From positions 1 through 64,000 of the forward strand of contig NZ_AUJG01000004.1 in NCBI RefSeq assembly GCF_000424105.1: a stretch of DNA of 64,000 bases. The letters are read 5' to 3'. Position 1 is the first letter of the stretch. Each line of letters begins with the position of its first letter. Both the position numbers and the translations under genes were made by a program. This stretch comes from Lachnospira multipara ATCC 19207. Its GTDB lineage: Bacteria; Bacillota; Clostridia; Lachnospirales; Lachnospiraceae. A model generated the notes under the pieces. The model saw only the letters and a program-made list of their open reading frames with translations. It did no database searches and was not told the origin of the DNA. Positions 45,639-54,956 of this stretch are shown here, in pieces.

Positions 45639-46334
45639 TCATACCGGTATAAGATGATACTTCATTTTTCTTGCTTTAAACCAACACCAGCCATTTGTGA
45701 CATTTTCTATTGTGGCATATTCATCATCAACAAGATAAATATAGTCTTCGTGAAAAAAGATAGTTCCGCCACCCCAATATGGGTCATACAACTCAGGATT
45801 TCTACTCGATATATCATACTCAATATCACCTTCAAACCACATCTCTAAATTACATCCCCATATGTCTGTCATTGCAACATATAAAACGTCACCTGTTTGT
45901 TTTATTTCTGAAATCATTCCGTCGTGAAATTCACCAACTGCCCACAATAAGTCATGCACATCTTTTTCATTTAATATGTATGGATACGGATTATAATCAT
46001 ATTCAGCATCCATAGCTATGCATTTCTGCAGCAAATCATCTGGGACCTTTTTATCTAAAACCCAATTATATAGTTCTTCTGTTGGTAAAAAAAATACAGA
46101 CATAATGTTATCATTAATCTTTTTCCAATTTGATTCATCATTATCTGTAAAAATAACCGTTGAAACCAATCCTTTCTCTGCAAACACTGGTTGCAAAATT
46201 AAACTGTTCTTTTCTTCATTTAGCACCACACAATATCTATGCTTATAGTCCCATTTATTTTTAGGGAAATCATAATAACCAAATACCATTGTTGTATAAA
46301 ATTTTCCATTTCCTTGTCTAATAATCGCATACAT
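45639..46334 (-). CDS. Uncharacterised cytoplasmic protein, possible immunity-type
   Basis: The 231-residue acidic protein is rich in Trp and Tyr, starts MYAIIRQGNGKFYTTMVFGY and has IWGCNLEMWFEGDIEYDI near 170. No signal or membrane segment is present. I recognise no family; the aromatic-rich, acidic look resembles immunity proteins of polymorphic toxin systems, but this is only an impression. GAGGGG precedes the start. Neighbours: EAL upstream in coordinate and Fic on the far side, all minus strand. Confidence 0.5.
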   Translation of the reverse strand: MYAIIRQGNGKFYTTMVFGYYDFPKNKWDYKHRYCVVLNEEKNSLILQPVFAEKGLVSTVIFTDNDESNWKKINDNIMSVFFLPTEELYNWVLDKKVPDDLLQKCIAMDAEYDYNPYPYILNEKDVHDLLWAVGEFHDGMISEIKQTGDVLYVAMTDIWGCNLEMWFEGDIEYDISSRNPELYDPYWGGGTIFFHEDYIYLVDDEYATIENVTNGWCWFKARKMKYHLIPV

Positions 46335-46497
46335 TTATTTCACCCCTCAAAAAAAATATCTCATTAAATCACATTATATCAGAAAATCAACATCATCGTA
46401 TATTACATCATAACAACCTCGCCTTGGACCTGTATGTATAATTATATTCTATTAACCATGTTCAATATTATTTCATTTTTGGCTAATAAAATACAAT

Positions 46498-46542
46498 AAT
46501 AGGCCAGTGCCTTCTGGGCTCTCCCAGGGTACTAGCCTATGT
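46498..46542 (-). terminator. Terminator after the first Fic gene
   Basis: ATAGGCTAGTACC and GGCACTGGCCTAT form a stem with an internal CTGGG/CCCAG hairpin, followed by TATTGTATTTTA on minus. Confidence 0.65.
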
Positions 46543-46607
46543 CATCTTTTATTTAGTTTCGGTTCATACCTTTTTTCAAAAGGTTTTTCCGTCGAATATT
46601 GGTTGTT

Positions 46608-47696
46608 TTAAAAAGATTTCTGATTTCCTATCAATATTATCCATTCACCTTTTTTATTTGAGCCAATTCGTTTCAGTACGCCCTTTTCAACCATCGACTG
46701 TAAGCACCGCTTAACTGTTGAATCCGAACAATCTAAACGAGCTGCCATTTCTTTTCGTGTTAAGCCAGTTTCTTCACGTAACAACTCTATAATTTTAAGC
46801 TCACGTCCATCTAATTTTATCGGGTCATTTATTGGGTCATTTATTGGGTCATCGTGACCCAATAAAAATTTACCACTAACATGCATTTCTCTATTGTGAA
46901 GCTCGTGTTTCTCATTCAACAAAAGATTCCTTAAAAACATTTCAAGGAACTCTGTCGTCTCATAGATACCATTCTTTAAGTTATTATAATTTGCCCTAAC
47001 CAAAGCATTTCGGAAATACCAAGAGTGCTCCGCAAACAAATCATTTTCAGCATCAAATCCAAGCATGCGAAGATACTTTATTAGAAACACAGCTGTCGTT
47101 CTGGTATTGCCTTCCTCGAACACATGAATTTGCCAAAGTCTGGAAATAAAAACCGCTAAATGATGAATCACCTCATCCATTGTTAAACCGTTATAGCGAA
47201 AATCCCTTTCCTGTGAAAAATCATAATCCAGCGTTTCTCGAAGTTCAGTAGCACCACCATAAGAAACTGTATCTCCATCAAGAACCCATTCCTTTTTCGT
47301 GATATTATAATCTCTGATTTTTCCTGCATGGGAATAAATACCAAGGAACAGCTCGCGATGAATAGATAAATATTGTGTAGGCGAAAACGTAAATGCCTTC
47401 TCAGATAAGATTTTTGCAATTCTTGCAGACACCTTATCTGCCTCTTCTGTACGCGTCTCAACCTCAGAACGACCGTCTTTACTCTCGTAATAACTATTAA
47501 TCAATTCTCCGGCCTCATCTACAGAGATTTCACCGTCAATGTTCTTTTTTGCCGTCTCATACAAGTATTCAGATGGTTTTAATCCATCAACATCCTGCAA
47601 CCCAATCGCAGCCTGCCAAGCTTGTCCAAGTTCTTTTCTTGTAGGAGGAAGATTTTTTATATATTCCTCAAATGGATCTTTTTTTATATCCTTCAT
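46608..47696 (-). CDS. Fic family protein with a winged-helix C-terminus
   Basis: The 362-residue protein has a Fic core whose motif reads HVFEEGNTRTTAVF near 192, where the standard is HPFxxGNGRxxR. The catalytic His and the GN are present, but the Pro is Val and the second Gly is Thr. A triple NDPI repeat then leads to a C-terminal helix-turn-helix with LTRKEMAARLDCSDSTVKR. Fic enzymes transfer AMP or other nucleotides to target proteins; here it may regulate transcription as well. It lies in the third module of the island. GGAGG lies before the start. Confidence 0.85.
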   Translation of the reverse strand: MKDIKKDPFEEYIKNLPPTRKELGQAWQAAIGLQDVDGLKPSEYLYETAKKNIDGEISVDEAGELINSYYESKDGRSEVETRTEEADKVSARIAKILSEKAFTFSPTQYLSIHRELFLGIYSHAGKIRDYNITKKEWVLDGDTVSYGGATELRETLDYDFSQERDFRYNGLTMDEVIHHLAVFISRLWQIHVFEEGNTRTTAVFLIKYLRMLGFDAENDLFAEHSWYFRNALVRANYNNLKNGIYETTEFLEMFLRNLLLNEKHELHNREMHVSGKFLLGHDDPINDPINDPIKLDGRELKIIELLREETGLTRKEMAARLDCSDSTVKRCLQSMVEKGVLKRIGSNKKGEWIILIGNQKSF

Positions 47697-48124
47697 ATCA
47701 AACCTCCGTAATCCAATAAAAACTCATTATTTTATTATATTCTATGACGCGAACACTTTCAATGTGATTGCTTACCATTTTTCATAATCTGCTCTTTATA
47801 ATTGTGCCGGCACTGTCGGCGTAATCTACGATATATTTTTATAAGCTCAAACAACTAACAACCCCACCAGCCCGTGTCAATCTTCAGCACATCTTCCCTG
47901 CTTTTGACACGACCCGATGGGGTTGTTTATAGATAGCCTAGCACACTTAAGATTAAGTGCGCTTCGCCATATGTAATTGTATGTCACATCTCCAAAATCA
48001 CTGTTATTTTGCTGCCTTATCACATTTGCACAAAAACTGCCAGGATTAAAAGTGGGTTACAAATCCACCTAAAAATCCCAACAAGCCTTGCTATTACTGA
48101 CTTTAAGAGAATCGTGGAATCAGT
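47697..48124. other. Intergenic region with R3 and an integrase 3' scrap
   Basis: Contains element R3 (47859-47929) and a GCACACTTAAGATTAAGTGCGC hairpin-like tail at about 47941-47962. At about 48085-48113 a scrap resembles the last codons of the integrase at 37714-37745 (CTATTACTGA...ATCG shared). No gene seen. Confidence 0.45.
47859..47929. repeat. Hairpin element R, copy 3
   Basis: Outer stem AACCCCA/TGGGGTT, where copies 1 and 2 have CCCG/CGGG, so both arms changed together. Inner GTGTCAA/TTGACAC and the TCAATCTTCAG loop are kept. Ends about 195 bp from att D, as R1 does from att C. Confidence 0.65.
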
Positions 48125-48155
48125 TGCCGTGACAGATGAATAAGATTTTTAGCAT
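48125..48155 (-). other. attachment site D (outermost)
   Basis: Most diverged copy, 4 differences; on minus ATG plus codons for LKILFICHGN, then TGA. Upstream GGAGAACCAGT is a ribosome site, so this may be the original 5' end of the LMW-PTP gene. Confidence 0.7.
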
Positions 48156-48237
48156 ACTGGTTCTCCAATCGTTTACAACATGAACTATTATTGCGTGTAA
48201 TAATAATGTTTTAAAGCCAATTCACAACTCAAAAAAA

Positions 48238-49293
48238 TCAAACAAGTGCATCTTTTCTTACGTAATAGGTGCCCCTGCCACGTCCTCGACGTTCAAGCAC
48301 TTCCTCATTTACAAGTGCTGTTAACGAGTTTTCCACCGATGCACGCCCTAGCTTTGGGCACATTTCCATTATTTCACTTTTTGTAAACTTGCCTATTTTT
48401 TTATAAACGGCAGCTCTTACCTGTTCAATTGCAGGTTCCTTTATATCAATAATTTCAATTCGCTCCTCAAAATCTTTATAAGCTGCAATTATGATCTTTA
48501 GTATATACTTGATAAAAGGAGTCGGATCATCTTCTCCTTCATGCCAACCATTTTGGCTCATGTTAAGCGAGTCATAATACAAATCTTTTAAGTCAGCTAT
48601 CTTTTTTTCCAAAGATACATATCTACCCACAACATAACCAGCTCTATAAAGTAGCAATGTTGTCAACAATCTACTCATTCGACCATTGCCATCATTAAAA
48701 GGATGCACACATAGAAAATCATGAATGAATATTGGTATTAAAAGTAATGTATCTACTTCTTCGGTAGCAGACACTCTATTAAACTCTTCACATATTCTAT
48801 CAATAGCAATAGGTGTCTCTAAGGGACTAAGTGGTTCAAATATAATATGTTCACCGCCATTTCCATCCCTGGCAACAATGTGGTTATCACTGTTTTTAAA
48901 ATGACCACCTATACTTCTGTTAGTAAAACGATAAAGATTCTGGTGTAACTGAAGAATATAATTTGAAGAAATTGGAATATACTCATAACTTTCATGAATC
49001 ATATCCAATACAAATCGATAGCCAGCAATCTCCTCTTCATCACGATTCTTTGGTGTGGTTTTTGACTGCATCAATTGATTCAATCTTGTATTTGAAGTAA
49101 AAATTCCCTCAATCGCATTTGAACTCTCAGTACTTTGAACCTTAGCCACTTCAACTAGCTTATCTAAAACAGCCGGTTTCTGAGTTAAATACAGCTCTTG
49201 CCGTCCTCTATATTCATGTATACCTGAGACTAAACCTAATATTTCACTGTCCCATTTGTAATCTTTATACTTACTGTAATTAAATTCTCGCAT
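48238..49293 (-). CDS. Fic family protein with inhibitory helix and winged helix
   Basis: The 351-residue protein has an intact Fic motif HPFNDGNGRMSR (near 205) and an N-terminal inhibitory helix motif SSNAIEGI (S-x-x-x-E-G, near 57) that would hold it inactive. A C-terminal winged-helix region contains FTKSEIMEMCPKLGRASVEN. It probably AMPylates a partner once relieved. ATG 49293 has AGGAG 7 nt upstream; an ATG 18 nt earlier lies in the ribosome site area. The promoter is covered by ATCGCCTAA repeats, suggesting that its own winged helix or a partner regulates it. Confidence 0.88.
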   Translation of the reverse strand: MREFNYSKYKDYKWDSEILGLVSGIHEYRGRQELYLTQKPAVLDKLVEVAKVQSTESSNAIEGIFTSNTRLNQLMQSKTTPKNRDEEEIAGYRFVLDMIHESYEYIPISSNYILQLHQNLYRFTNRSIGGHFKNSDNHIVARDGNGGEHIIFEPLSPLETPIAIDRICEEFNRVSATEEVDTLLLIPIFIHDFLCVHPFNDGNGRMSRLLTTLLLYRAGYVVGRYVSLEKKIADLKDLYYDSLNMSQNGWHEGEDDPTPFIKYILKIIIAAYKDFEERIEIIDIKEPAIEQVRAAVYKKIGKFTKSEIMEMCPKLGRASVENSLTALVNEEVLERRGRGRGTYYVRKDALV

Positions 49294-49315
49294 AGCGCTT
49301 CTCCTTTTCACCTAA

Positions 49316-49343
49316 ATTATATCACATATTAGGCGATAATCAA
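49316..49343 (-). promoter_or_regulatory. Promoter of the second fic gene
   Basis: TTGATT (49338-49343), 16 nt, TATAAT (49316-49321) on the minus strand; an ATCGCCTAA word fills the spacer. Confidence 0.65.
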
Positions 49344-49408
49344 CACTTTAGGCGATTATTCGCCTATTTTCTTACTTATTTTAGGCGATAAAAACATGTT
49401 TAGGCGTT
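49329..49408. repeat. TTAGGCGAT repeat operators upstream of fic
   Basis: TTAGGCGAT at 49329, 49348 and 49381, TTAGGCGTT at 49400, and one inverted copy (TAGGCGAAT on minus, 49358-49366). Spacing is 19 bp within each of two pairs. The first overlaps the promoter. Confidence 0.7.
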
Positions 49409-49624
49409 AAGCCTCGGTACATTTATCATTCTTATTCAACTTGTGGTCACGAGGGACCATAAGTCATTTTCAAATCAATCCTATCTTATGCCATGCGGTT
49501 TATATTAGTCTTTATAAACTATCTACATAGTCCTTAGCTTCCACAACTCTACCTGCTCTTTTAAGATTAAGGACCTGTGAATAAGCACTACTATTTTTTC
49601 ATTTATCATAAGCAAAATAAAAAT

Positions 49625-49668
49625 TAAAAGCAAGCCGGATTTCTCCGACTTGCCTCTTAAAAGTTGAT
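49625..49668 (-). terminator. Terminator after the chemoreceptor gene
   Basis: CAAGTCGGA pairs with TCCGGCTTG around GAAA, followed by CTTTTAATTTTTATTTT on the minus strand. Confidence 0.85.
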
Positions 49669-49693
49669 CATTGAATTTTTATTTTTGAAAATA

Positions 49694-51730
49694 TTACTCA
49701 ATCGTAAACTGATCTAGCAAGTTACTAATAGACTTAGCCGAATCTGATACTGTGTTAGCTGAATCAGATACACTCTTACTTCTATCAGCAATATCATTAG
49801 CTGAAACAACAAGTGTTTCTACAGTAGCTACAACTTCTTCTGAACTTGCTGACTGCTCTTCTGAAATAGCTGCAACATTAGATGCAATATCATTAACATC
49901 ATTCATAAGAGTAATCATTGACTGCATAATATTAGCGGCATTATCAAGTTCACTAATAATAACAGAGAAGCTCTCTCCTGCCTTCTTAACAGCATTGCTT
50001 GATTCTCCAATAGCTTCCATATTATTCTGAGACTTATCAGTAAGCTTATCAACTTCACTTGTAATCTCAGAAATAATCTTTGCAATATCCTGAGCTGCAT
50101 CCTGGCTATTAGATGCAAGATTACCAATCTCACCCGCTACAACTGCGAAGCCCTTACCAGCTTCACCAGCTCTTGCTGCCTCAATACTTGCATTAAGTGA
50201 AAGAAGGTTTGTCTGCTCTGCAATAGAATCAATCATTCTTACGATTTCATTAATCTTATCAGCTGATTCTTTAACCACATTTACAACATCATTCATTTCG
50301 CTCATAGACTCTGTAATACGATCCATGTTCTGTTCAACATTTGCCATATCCTTTTGTCCAATATCTGCCTGTTTTACAAGATTTAACATAACCTCATTAG
50401 TTTCATTTCCGTTATCTGTTAAATTTGCAATAGACTGAGCAAGGTCTGTGGCATTTTGTGCAAGTTCAGTAACCGCTCTTGAAATACCATCCATAGCCTC
50501 TTCAATCTGATTCATAGAAACAGACTGATCACTAGCTTCTTTAGACATGAAGTTTGCTGCATCTTTCGAGGTATCAGACTCACTAAGCAACTGATTTGCT
50601 TTACTCATAATATCACTAATGGTATCTCGCATTTTATCTACATAATTGCTCATCTCCATACTTATCAGGCCAATTTCATCGCCCTTATTTTCTGGCATCT
50701 TAGTAGTAAAATCACCGTTAGATACCGAAAGAATACTATCTGTTAAATTACCTACCGGTTTAGCTATAATCCTTCTAATAGCAACTAAAACAATTGCTAT
50801 AATTAAAGCTAATACTATAACCATAAGTACAAGTGCTATATTTCTAAATTGTACCGACGCAGCAAGTACATCATCTTCCGCAACAACAGAAACAATTACC
50901 CATGGCAAACCTGGAATCGTACACTTTGCCATATATACCTTGTAACCATCATCATGTTCAAGCTCTATTACATCTGTCTGACTATCATCAAAAGCAAATT
51001 CCTGTAATTCAGATAAATAATCACTATTAACTGAAGAAATCTTTGTACCGTTTAATGAAGAATCAGTATAAGAAAGGAACTGAGTCTCATTAATAACTGC
51101 AGATCTACCTGTATCCATAGGTGTAAGTGCTGATACTTCATCATTTAATTCTGTTAAGTATACATCCACCGCCATAACTGCTTTTGTTCCATCATATAAA
51201 TCAATTCTTCTTGCAAATGTAACGCAAAGGCCACCACTTGATGCCTGATAAGCTTCAGTAACCTCAAATGTATCATTTTCCATACCAAAACTGTACCAAT
51301 CACGCTGTGTTGGTAACCAACTAGAATCCATAACGGTACCATCTGCATAGATATAAGAATCATCTGGGAAACCAATATAAATACCTGAATTCTTAACAGG
51401 TTGATAATCTACAGAAGGCTCTACATACTCTTTAATTGCATCATGATCTGCAAATTCTACGGTCTCTAGAGTATCTGCATACTGTCCAAATTTAGACATA
51501 AGCATTCTAAAAGGCGAGCTTAAAATATTGGCATTCGCATTCGTTTCTGCTTGTAAATCTTTCTTGGACAATTCTAACATTGAAGATGACGCCTGATGAT
51601 TTAGAAATAGAATAATACCTAGAATACCTACCGTAACAATAGGTAAAATAACAAGTAAAAGTGTAGTACTTATACTTCTTTTTACCTTCTTGCTCTCTCC
51701 TAATTTCTTTGTTTCATTTTTTGCATTCAT
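49694..51730 (-). CDS. Methyl-accepting chemotaxis protein with Cache sensor
   Basis: The 678-residue receptor has a transmembrane helix at about 22-45, an extracytoplasmic double-Cache domain (about 50-290, with [11 protein letters not shown] and [14 protein letters not shown]) and a second helix at about 297-318. A HAMP domain follows, then a signalling domain with the hairpin tip region [35 protein letters not shown]. It would bind a small organic ligand outside and control CheA. No che gene is in the window. GGAGAG precedes the start. Confidence 0.93.
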   Translation of the reverse strand: MNAKNETKKLGESKKVKRSISTTLLLVILPIVTVGILGIILFLNHQASSSMLELSKKDLQAETNANANILSSPFRMLMSKFGQYADTLETVEFADHDAIKEYVEPSVDYQPVKNSGIYIGFPDDSYIYADGTVMDSSWLPTQRDWYSFGMENDTFEVTEAYQASSGGLCVTFARRIDLYDGTKAVMAVDVYLTELNDEVSALTPMDTGRSAVINETQFLSYTDSSLNGTKISSVNSDYLSELQEFAFDDSQTDVIELEHDDGYKVYMAKCTIPGLPWVIVSVVAEDDVLAASVQFRNIALVLMVIVLALIIAIVLVAIRRIIAKPVGNLTDSILSVSNGDFTTKMPENKGDEIGLISMEMSNYVDKMRDTISDIMSKANQLLSESDTSKDAANFMSKEASDQSVSMNQIEEAMDGISRAVTELAQNATDLAQSIANLTDNGNETNEVMLNLVKQADIGQKDMANVEQNMDRITESMSEMNDVVNVVKESADKINEIVRMIDSIAEQTNLLSLNASIEAARAGEAGKGFAVVAGEIGNLASNSQDAAQDIAKIISEITSEVDKLTDKSQNNMEAIGESSNAVKKAGESFSVIISELDNAANIMQSMITLMNDVNDIASNVAAISEEQSASSEEVVATVETLVVSANDIADRSKSVSDSANTVSDSAKSISNLLDQFTIE

Positions 51731-51881
51731 AAAACACTCTCCATTTCACTTAGAAATTATAATCATATTTAGTTGTCACATAATTATTCATATCGATATA
51801 ATACATTATATGTCAACAATATACAAGTTTTTCCCTATGTTTTATGAACATTATACAATTATCTCAAATACTAATTTACTA

Positions 51882-52973
51882 TTAATAAATTATTTGATTT
51901 CTTCCGTTTTCTTTTGCCTTATAAAGATTAGTATCCGCAAGTTTTATTACCTCAGGAATAGACAAGTTTTCTTCATATTTTGCTACTCCAACTGAGATAG
52001 TACATTTAATGGGTTTAGGAGGTTTTTCATCAGTAAATGCAAAAACTGTATTTAAAACCTCATGTCTTATTTTTTCTAATATAAGAATAAATTCACTAAA
52101 TTCCACTTCTCCATCTGCTATTAATAAAAATTCTTCGCCACCCCATCTGCCGGCTTTTATATTATCTGAACTGTTCTTTGTAAGAATAGAGGCAATACCT
52201 TTTAACACCATATCCCCTTTGTCATGACCATAACTATCATTAACATTTTTAAAAAAATCAATATCTAACATAGCTACAGAATAACTAGTATTCTCCGCAT
52301 TATTTCTTTCTAGCTTTACAAGTAAATCATTCATGTAATATCTATTACCCAAGCCCGTTAGCTGATCTGAATCTGCTACATTATGTAAAACTGAATACTT
52401 ATATTCCATCTGTCTTGTATAAGCAACTGTAAACACTGCTATAGCTCCAAAAGCGGAAAATGCATTACCAATACTTAATACTGTTTTTCCTGTTTTACTT
52501 AATTCATTAGTAAAAGGGAATTCAAAATAATGGGTAAATATATATATAACTACAAATTCAATAAACATAACAATTGTTCGTTTTATTGCATCTTTAACAC
52601 TATCCTTTTTTGTTCTATCGGGTGTGATATATGGGAATAAATATGAACAGAGCAAAGAAAACAACCAATACTGATATCCACTTTCCCAACCTAAAATAAG
52701 AGTACATAAAAAAATATGTAGCATTATTTCAGAAATGATTAAATGCGAATAAATAATTATATTTTTCTTACTTCCTTTTAAAAGTGGAAAAGCAATTAAA
52801 TAAAAAAGTATGCTAAAAACATTAATAATAACTATATAATTAAAGCCAGTTAATAGCGCTAACACTAAAAAATAAACATGAAAACTCAACAAAAGTATTG
52901 TTGTTTTTTTATATAGAATTAAATCCTTTTTAAAAGTTTTAATTTCATAAGCATTTGGAGTTCCAAATTCCAT
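51882..52973 (-). CDS. GGDEF-domain diguanylate cyclase, membrane-bound
   Basis: The 363-residue protein has about six membrane helices (to about residue 195) and a GGDEF domain from about 205. ADSDQLTGLGNRYYMNDLL and DIDFFKNVNDSYGHDKGD are followed by GGEEFLLI, the active-site loop. It makes c-di-GMP from two GTP. There is no RxxD inhibitory site at the usual spot before GGEEF (it reads NIKAGRW). GGAG lies before the ATG. It lies between the chemoreceptor and NPD genes on minus. Confidence 0.92.
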   Translation of the reverse strand: MEFGTPNAYEIKTFKKDLILYKKTTILLLSFHVYFLVLALLTGFNYIVIINVFSILFYLIAFPLLKGSKKNIIIYSHLIISEIMLHIFLCTLILGWESGYQYWLFSLLCSYLFPYITPDRTKKDSVKDAIKRTIVMFIEFVVIYIFTHYFEFPFTNELSKTGKTVLSIGNAFSAFGAIAVFTVAYTRQMEYKYSVLHNVADSDQLTGLGNRYYMNDLLVKLERNNAENTSYSVAMLDIDFFKNVNDSYGHDKGDMVLKGIASILTKNSSDNIKAGRWGGEEFLLIADGEVEFSEFILILEKIRHEVLNTVFAFTDEKPPKPIKCTISVGVAKYEENLSIPEVIKLADTNLYKAKENGRNQIIY

Positions 52974-53076
52974 ATTTCACATCTCCTAGATTTATTATAA
53001 GCAAATGTTGTTTTATATTTCTTCTTTTTTTAAACTAGTTAAAATATATCACATAAGCCATGATAAATCTATATAT

Positions 53077-54141
53077 TTATGATTGACAGTCCTTTAATAA
53101 CTCCTCTACTAAATTATGGACAGATACTATCTCCTTAATCCTAGATACATTTTCACCACAGAAAAATAAACCTTCTTCCTTGTTACCTTCCACCGCAGAA
53201 ATCAAGGCACGGCTGATACAGTAAGGAATCTTATCTCCCTTAGGACAGGCTGTTAAACAGTTATTACATTTCTTTGCAAAAAATTTATCTCCCATGTCTA
53301 ATTTTTTCAAAAGTGGAGTGTAGACAGCTCTTGCTGGCATGCCAACAGGACTCTTAATAATCTTTACGTCCTCTTCCTTTGCCTCCACTAAAACTTCCTT
53401 GAAAGTATCTGCTGCATCGCACTCATTTGTTGCAATAAATCTTGTACCGATCTGAACGCCATCAGCTCCGTTTTTTATAGCCTCAGCCATATCTTTTCCA
53501 GTAAATACGCCACCGCCAAGGAATACTCTAATCTTTTTCTTAAACTGCTCCTCAAAAGTCTTAACGACCTCAAGAACTTCCTTTAGGATTGTTAGATTGT
53601 CCTGGCATGTATCATTTTCTAAATCATCAGCTGAAAAACCTAGATGTCCTCCGGCCTGATGACCTTCAATTACAATAAAATCTGGTACTGAGTTTTCTCT
53701 CTTTGCAAAGGTCTTTAAAAGAAGCGCTGCTGCCCTCTTACTTGAAACGATTGGCGCATATAGAGTTTTACTGCCCTTAACTAGTCCTGCTAATTTTAGA
53801 GGAAGACCAGCACCTGAAATAATTGCATCAGCTCCTGCTTCAATCGCCGCCTTAACTGTCTCTTCATAATGACTTACAGCCACCATAATATTGACCCCAA
53901 TAAGGCCCTTGCCACCAGCAATTTCCTTAGCTCTCTTAATGTGATTTTTAAGAGCTCTAAGATTAGCCTCTAAAGGATTTTTGTAAAAATCAGACTCCTT
54001 ATAGCCAATATTTACCGAGCTAATAACGCCCATGCAGCCTTCCTTTGCCACATTACCTGCAAGCTCAGAAAGGGACACGCCAACGCCCATTCCACCTTGA
54101 ATAATTCCATGTTCTAGTTTCTTACCATTAATATCCATCAT
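53077..54141 (-). CDS. NPD-family flavoenzyme (nitronate monooxygenase / FabK-like)
   Basis: The 354-residue TIM-barrel flavoprotein has GIIQGGMGVGVSLSELAGNV at the start, then GADAIISGAGLP, IVIEGHQAGGHLG and the phosphate-binding VFLGGGVFTGKDMAEAIKNGADGVQIGTRF. A Cys-rich tail has CNNCLTACPKGDKIPYC, which could hold an iron-sulfur cluster or zinc and is common in clostridial members. The substrate is unclear: a nitronate or enoyl-ACP are the known options. A TetR regulator lies 157 nt upstream, and both are minus. Confidence 0.85.
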   Translation of the reverse strand: MMDINGKKLEHGIIQGGMGVGVSLSELAGNVAKEGCMGVISSVNIGYKESDFYKNPLEANLRALKNHIKRAKEIAGGKGLIGVNIMVAVSHYEETVKAAIEAGADAIISGAGLPLKLAGLVKGSKTLYAPIVSSKRAAALLLKTFAKRENSVPDFIVIEGHQAGGHLGFSADDLENDTCQDNLTILKEVLEVVKTFEEQFKKKIRVFLGGGVFTGKDMAEAIKNGADGVQIGTRFIATNECDAADTFKEVLVEAKEEDVKIIKSPVGMPARAVYTPLLKKLDMGDKFFAKKCNNCLTACPKGDKIPYCISRALISAVEGNKEEGLFFCGENVSRIKEIVSVHNLVEELLKDCQS

Positions 54142-54298
54142 ATTTCTCCCTACATTCTAGTCTAGCTTATATAAAATCCAAGCCAGATATATTTTGTAGA
54201 AAATAACAAACAAATTGTATAACTACATTTAATTATTATAAAATCAAAATATTCAAAGTCAATATTAATTTTATGTTCAAACTAATGTAAATATTTAA

Positions 54299-54826
54299 CT
54301 AGCTAATGAAACCTTCAAGAGTAACGGCAATATCCTCTACCTTTTCTTTCTTGCCATTTTCCTCCCACTTTAGGAAACTATTAAGAAGCGCTCCTGCGTA
54401 AGAATATAATTTATACATAGAAATACTCTTATCTGGCTTTAAATGATTTATCATAAATTCATTAATGCCTTCAAATAAAACTGAATGTAGTTTATTGTCT
54501 GCTAGAGTTAAGAAAAACTCTGCATATCTGTCGAAAAAATTAAAGGAAAAGATAATGTGATCATAGTTAAAAAACTTATCCTGTCCTAAATTCTCGCCTT
54601 TAACAATATACTCAGAAACCATCAGGCTTAAATAATCCTTAAGCACTGAATATGGTGTTGTGTAATACTTGTAAAAAGTGGTTCTTGATACTCCCGCCTT
54701 TTTTACAATGTCTGATATTTTCAAACGAGAAAAATCTGTAGACTTAAGCAAAATCACTATTGCCTCGCCAATACATTTTCTCGTAAATTCTGATTTCTCG
54801 TTAATTTTAATGTTTTTTAATTCCAT
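54299..54826 (-). CDS. TetR family transcriptional regulator
   Basis: The 175-residue protein has an N-terminal helix-turn-helix with FSRLKISDIVKKAGVSRTTFYKYYTTP (about 30-56), typical TetR, and a helical ligand domain. ATG 54826 has GGAG 7 nt upstream; a TTG two codons earlier is less likely. It is divergent from degV (131 nt) and followed by the NPD gene, both candidate targets. Confidence 0.88.
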   Translation of the reverse strand: MELKNIKINEKSEFTRKCIGEAIVILLKSTDFSRLKISDIVKKAGVSRTTFYKYYTTPYSVLKDYLSLMVSEYIVKGENLGQDKFFNYDHIIFSFNFFDRYAEFFLTLADNKLHSVLFEGINEFMINHLKPDKSISMYKLYSYAGALLNSFLKWEENGKKEKVEDIAVTLEGFIS

Positions 54827-54956
54827 AATCAATCTCCATCGCCATAAATGAACAAAAATAGCTATTTTGTAAATTGTACACCCTCGTCGTTTTATTTACA
54901 ATAATATACGGTTTGAAAAACCACGAGATGACGATTTAACTTAAAGGAGTACGTTT

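Larger units (their letters stand above)
49312..49693. other. Fic promoter region and spacer
   Basis: Apart from the promoter and repeats at 49316-49408 and a terminator at 49625-49665, I see no gene. Confidence 0.5.

Noticed and set aside
49409-49624. A fifth LMW-PTP attachment site beyond the second fic gene
   Set aside because: Only a few bases around TTTATCATA agree; the TGCCGTGGCAGATGAAT part is absent.
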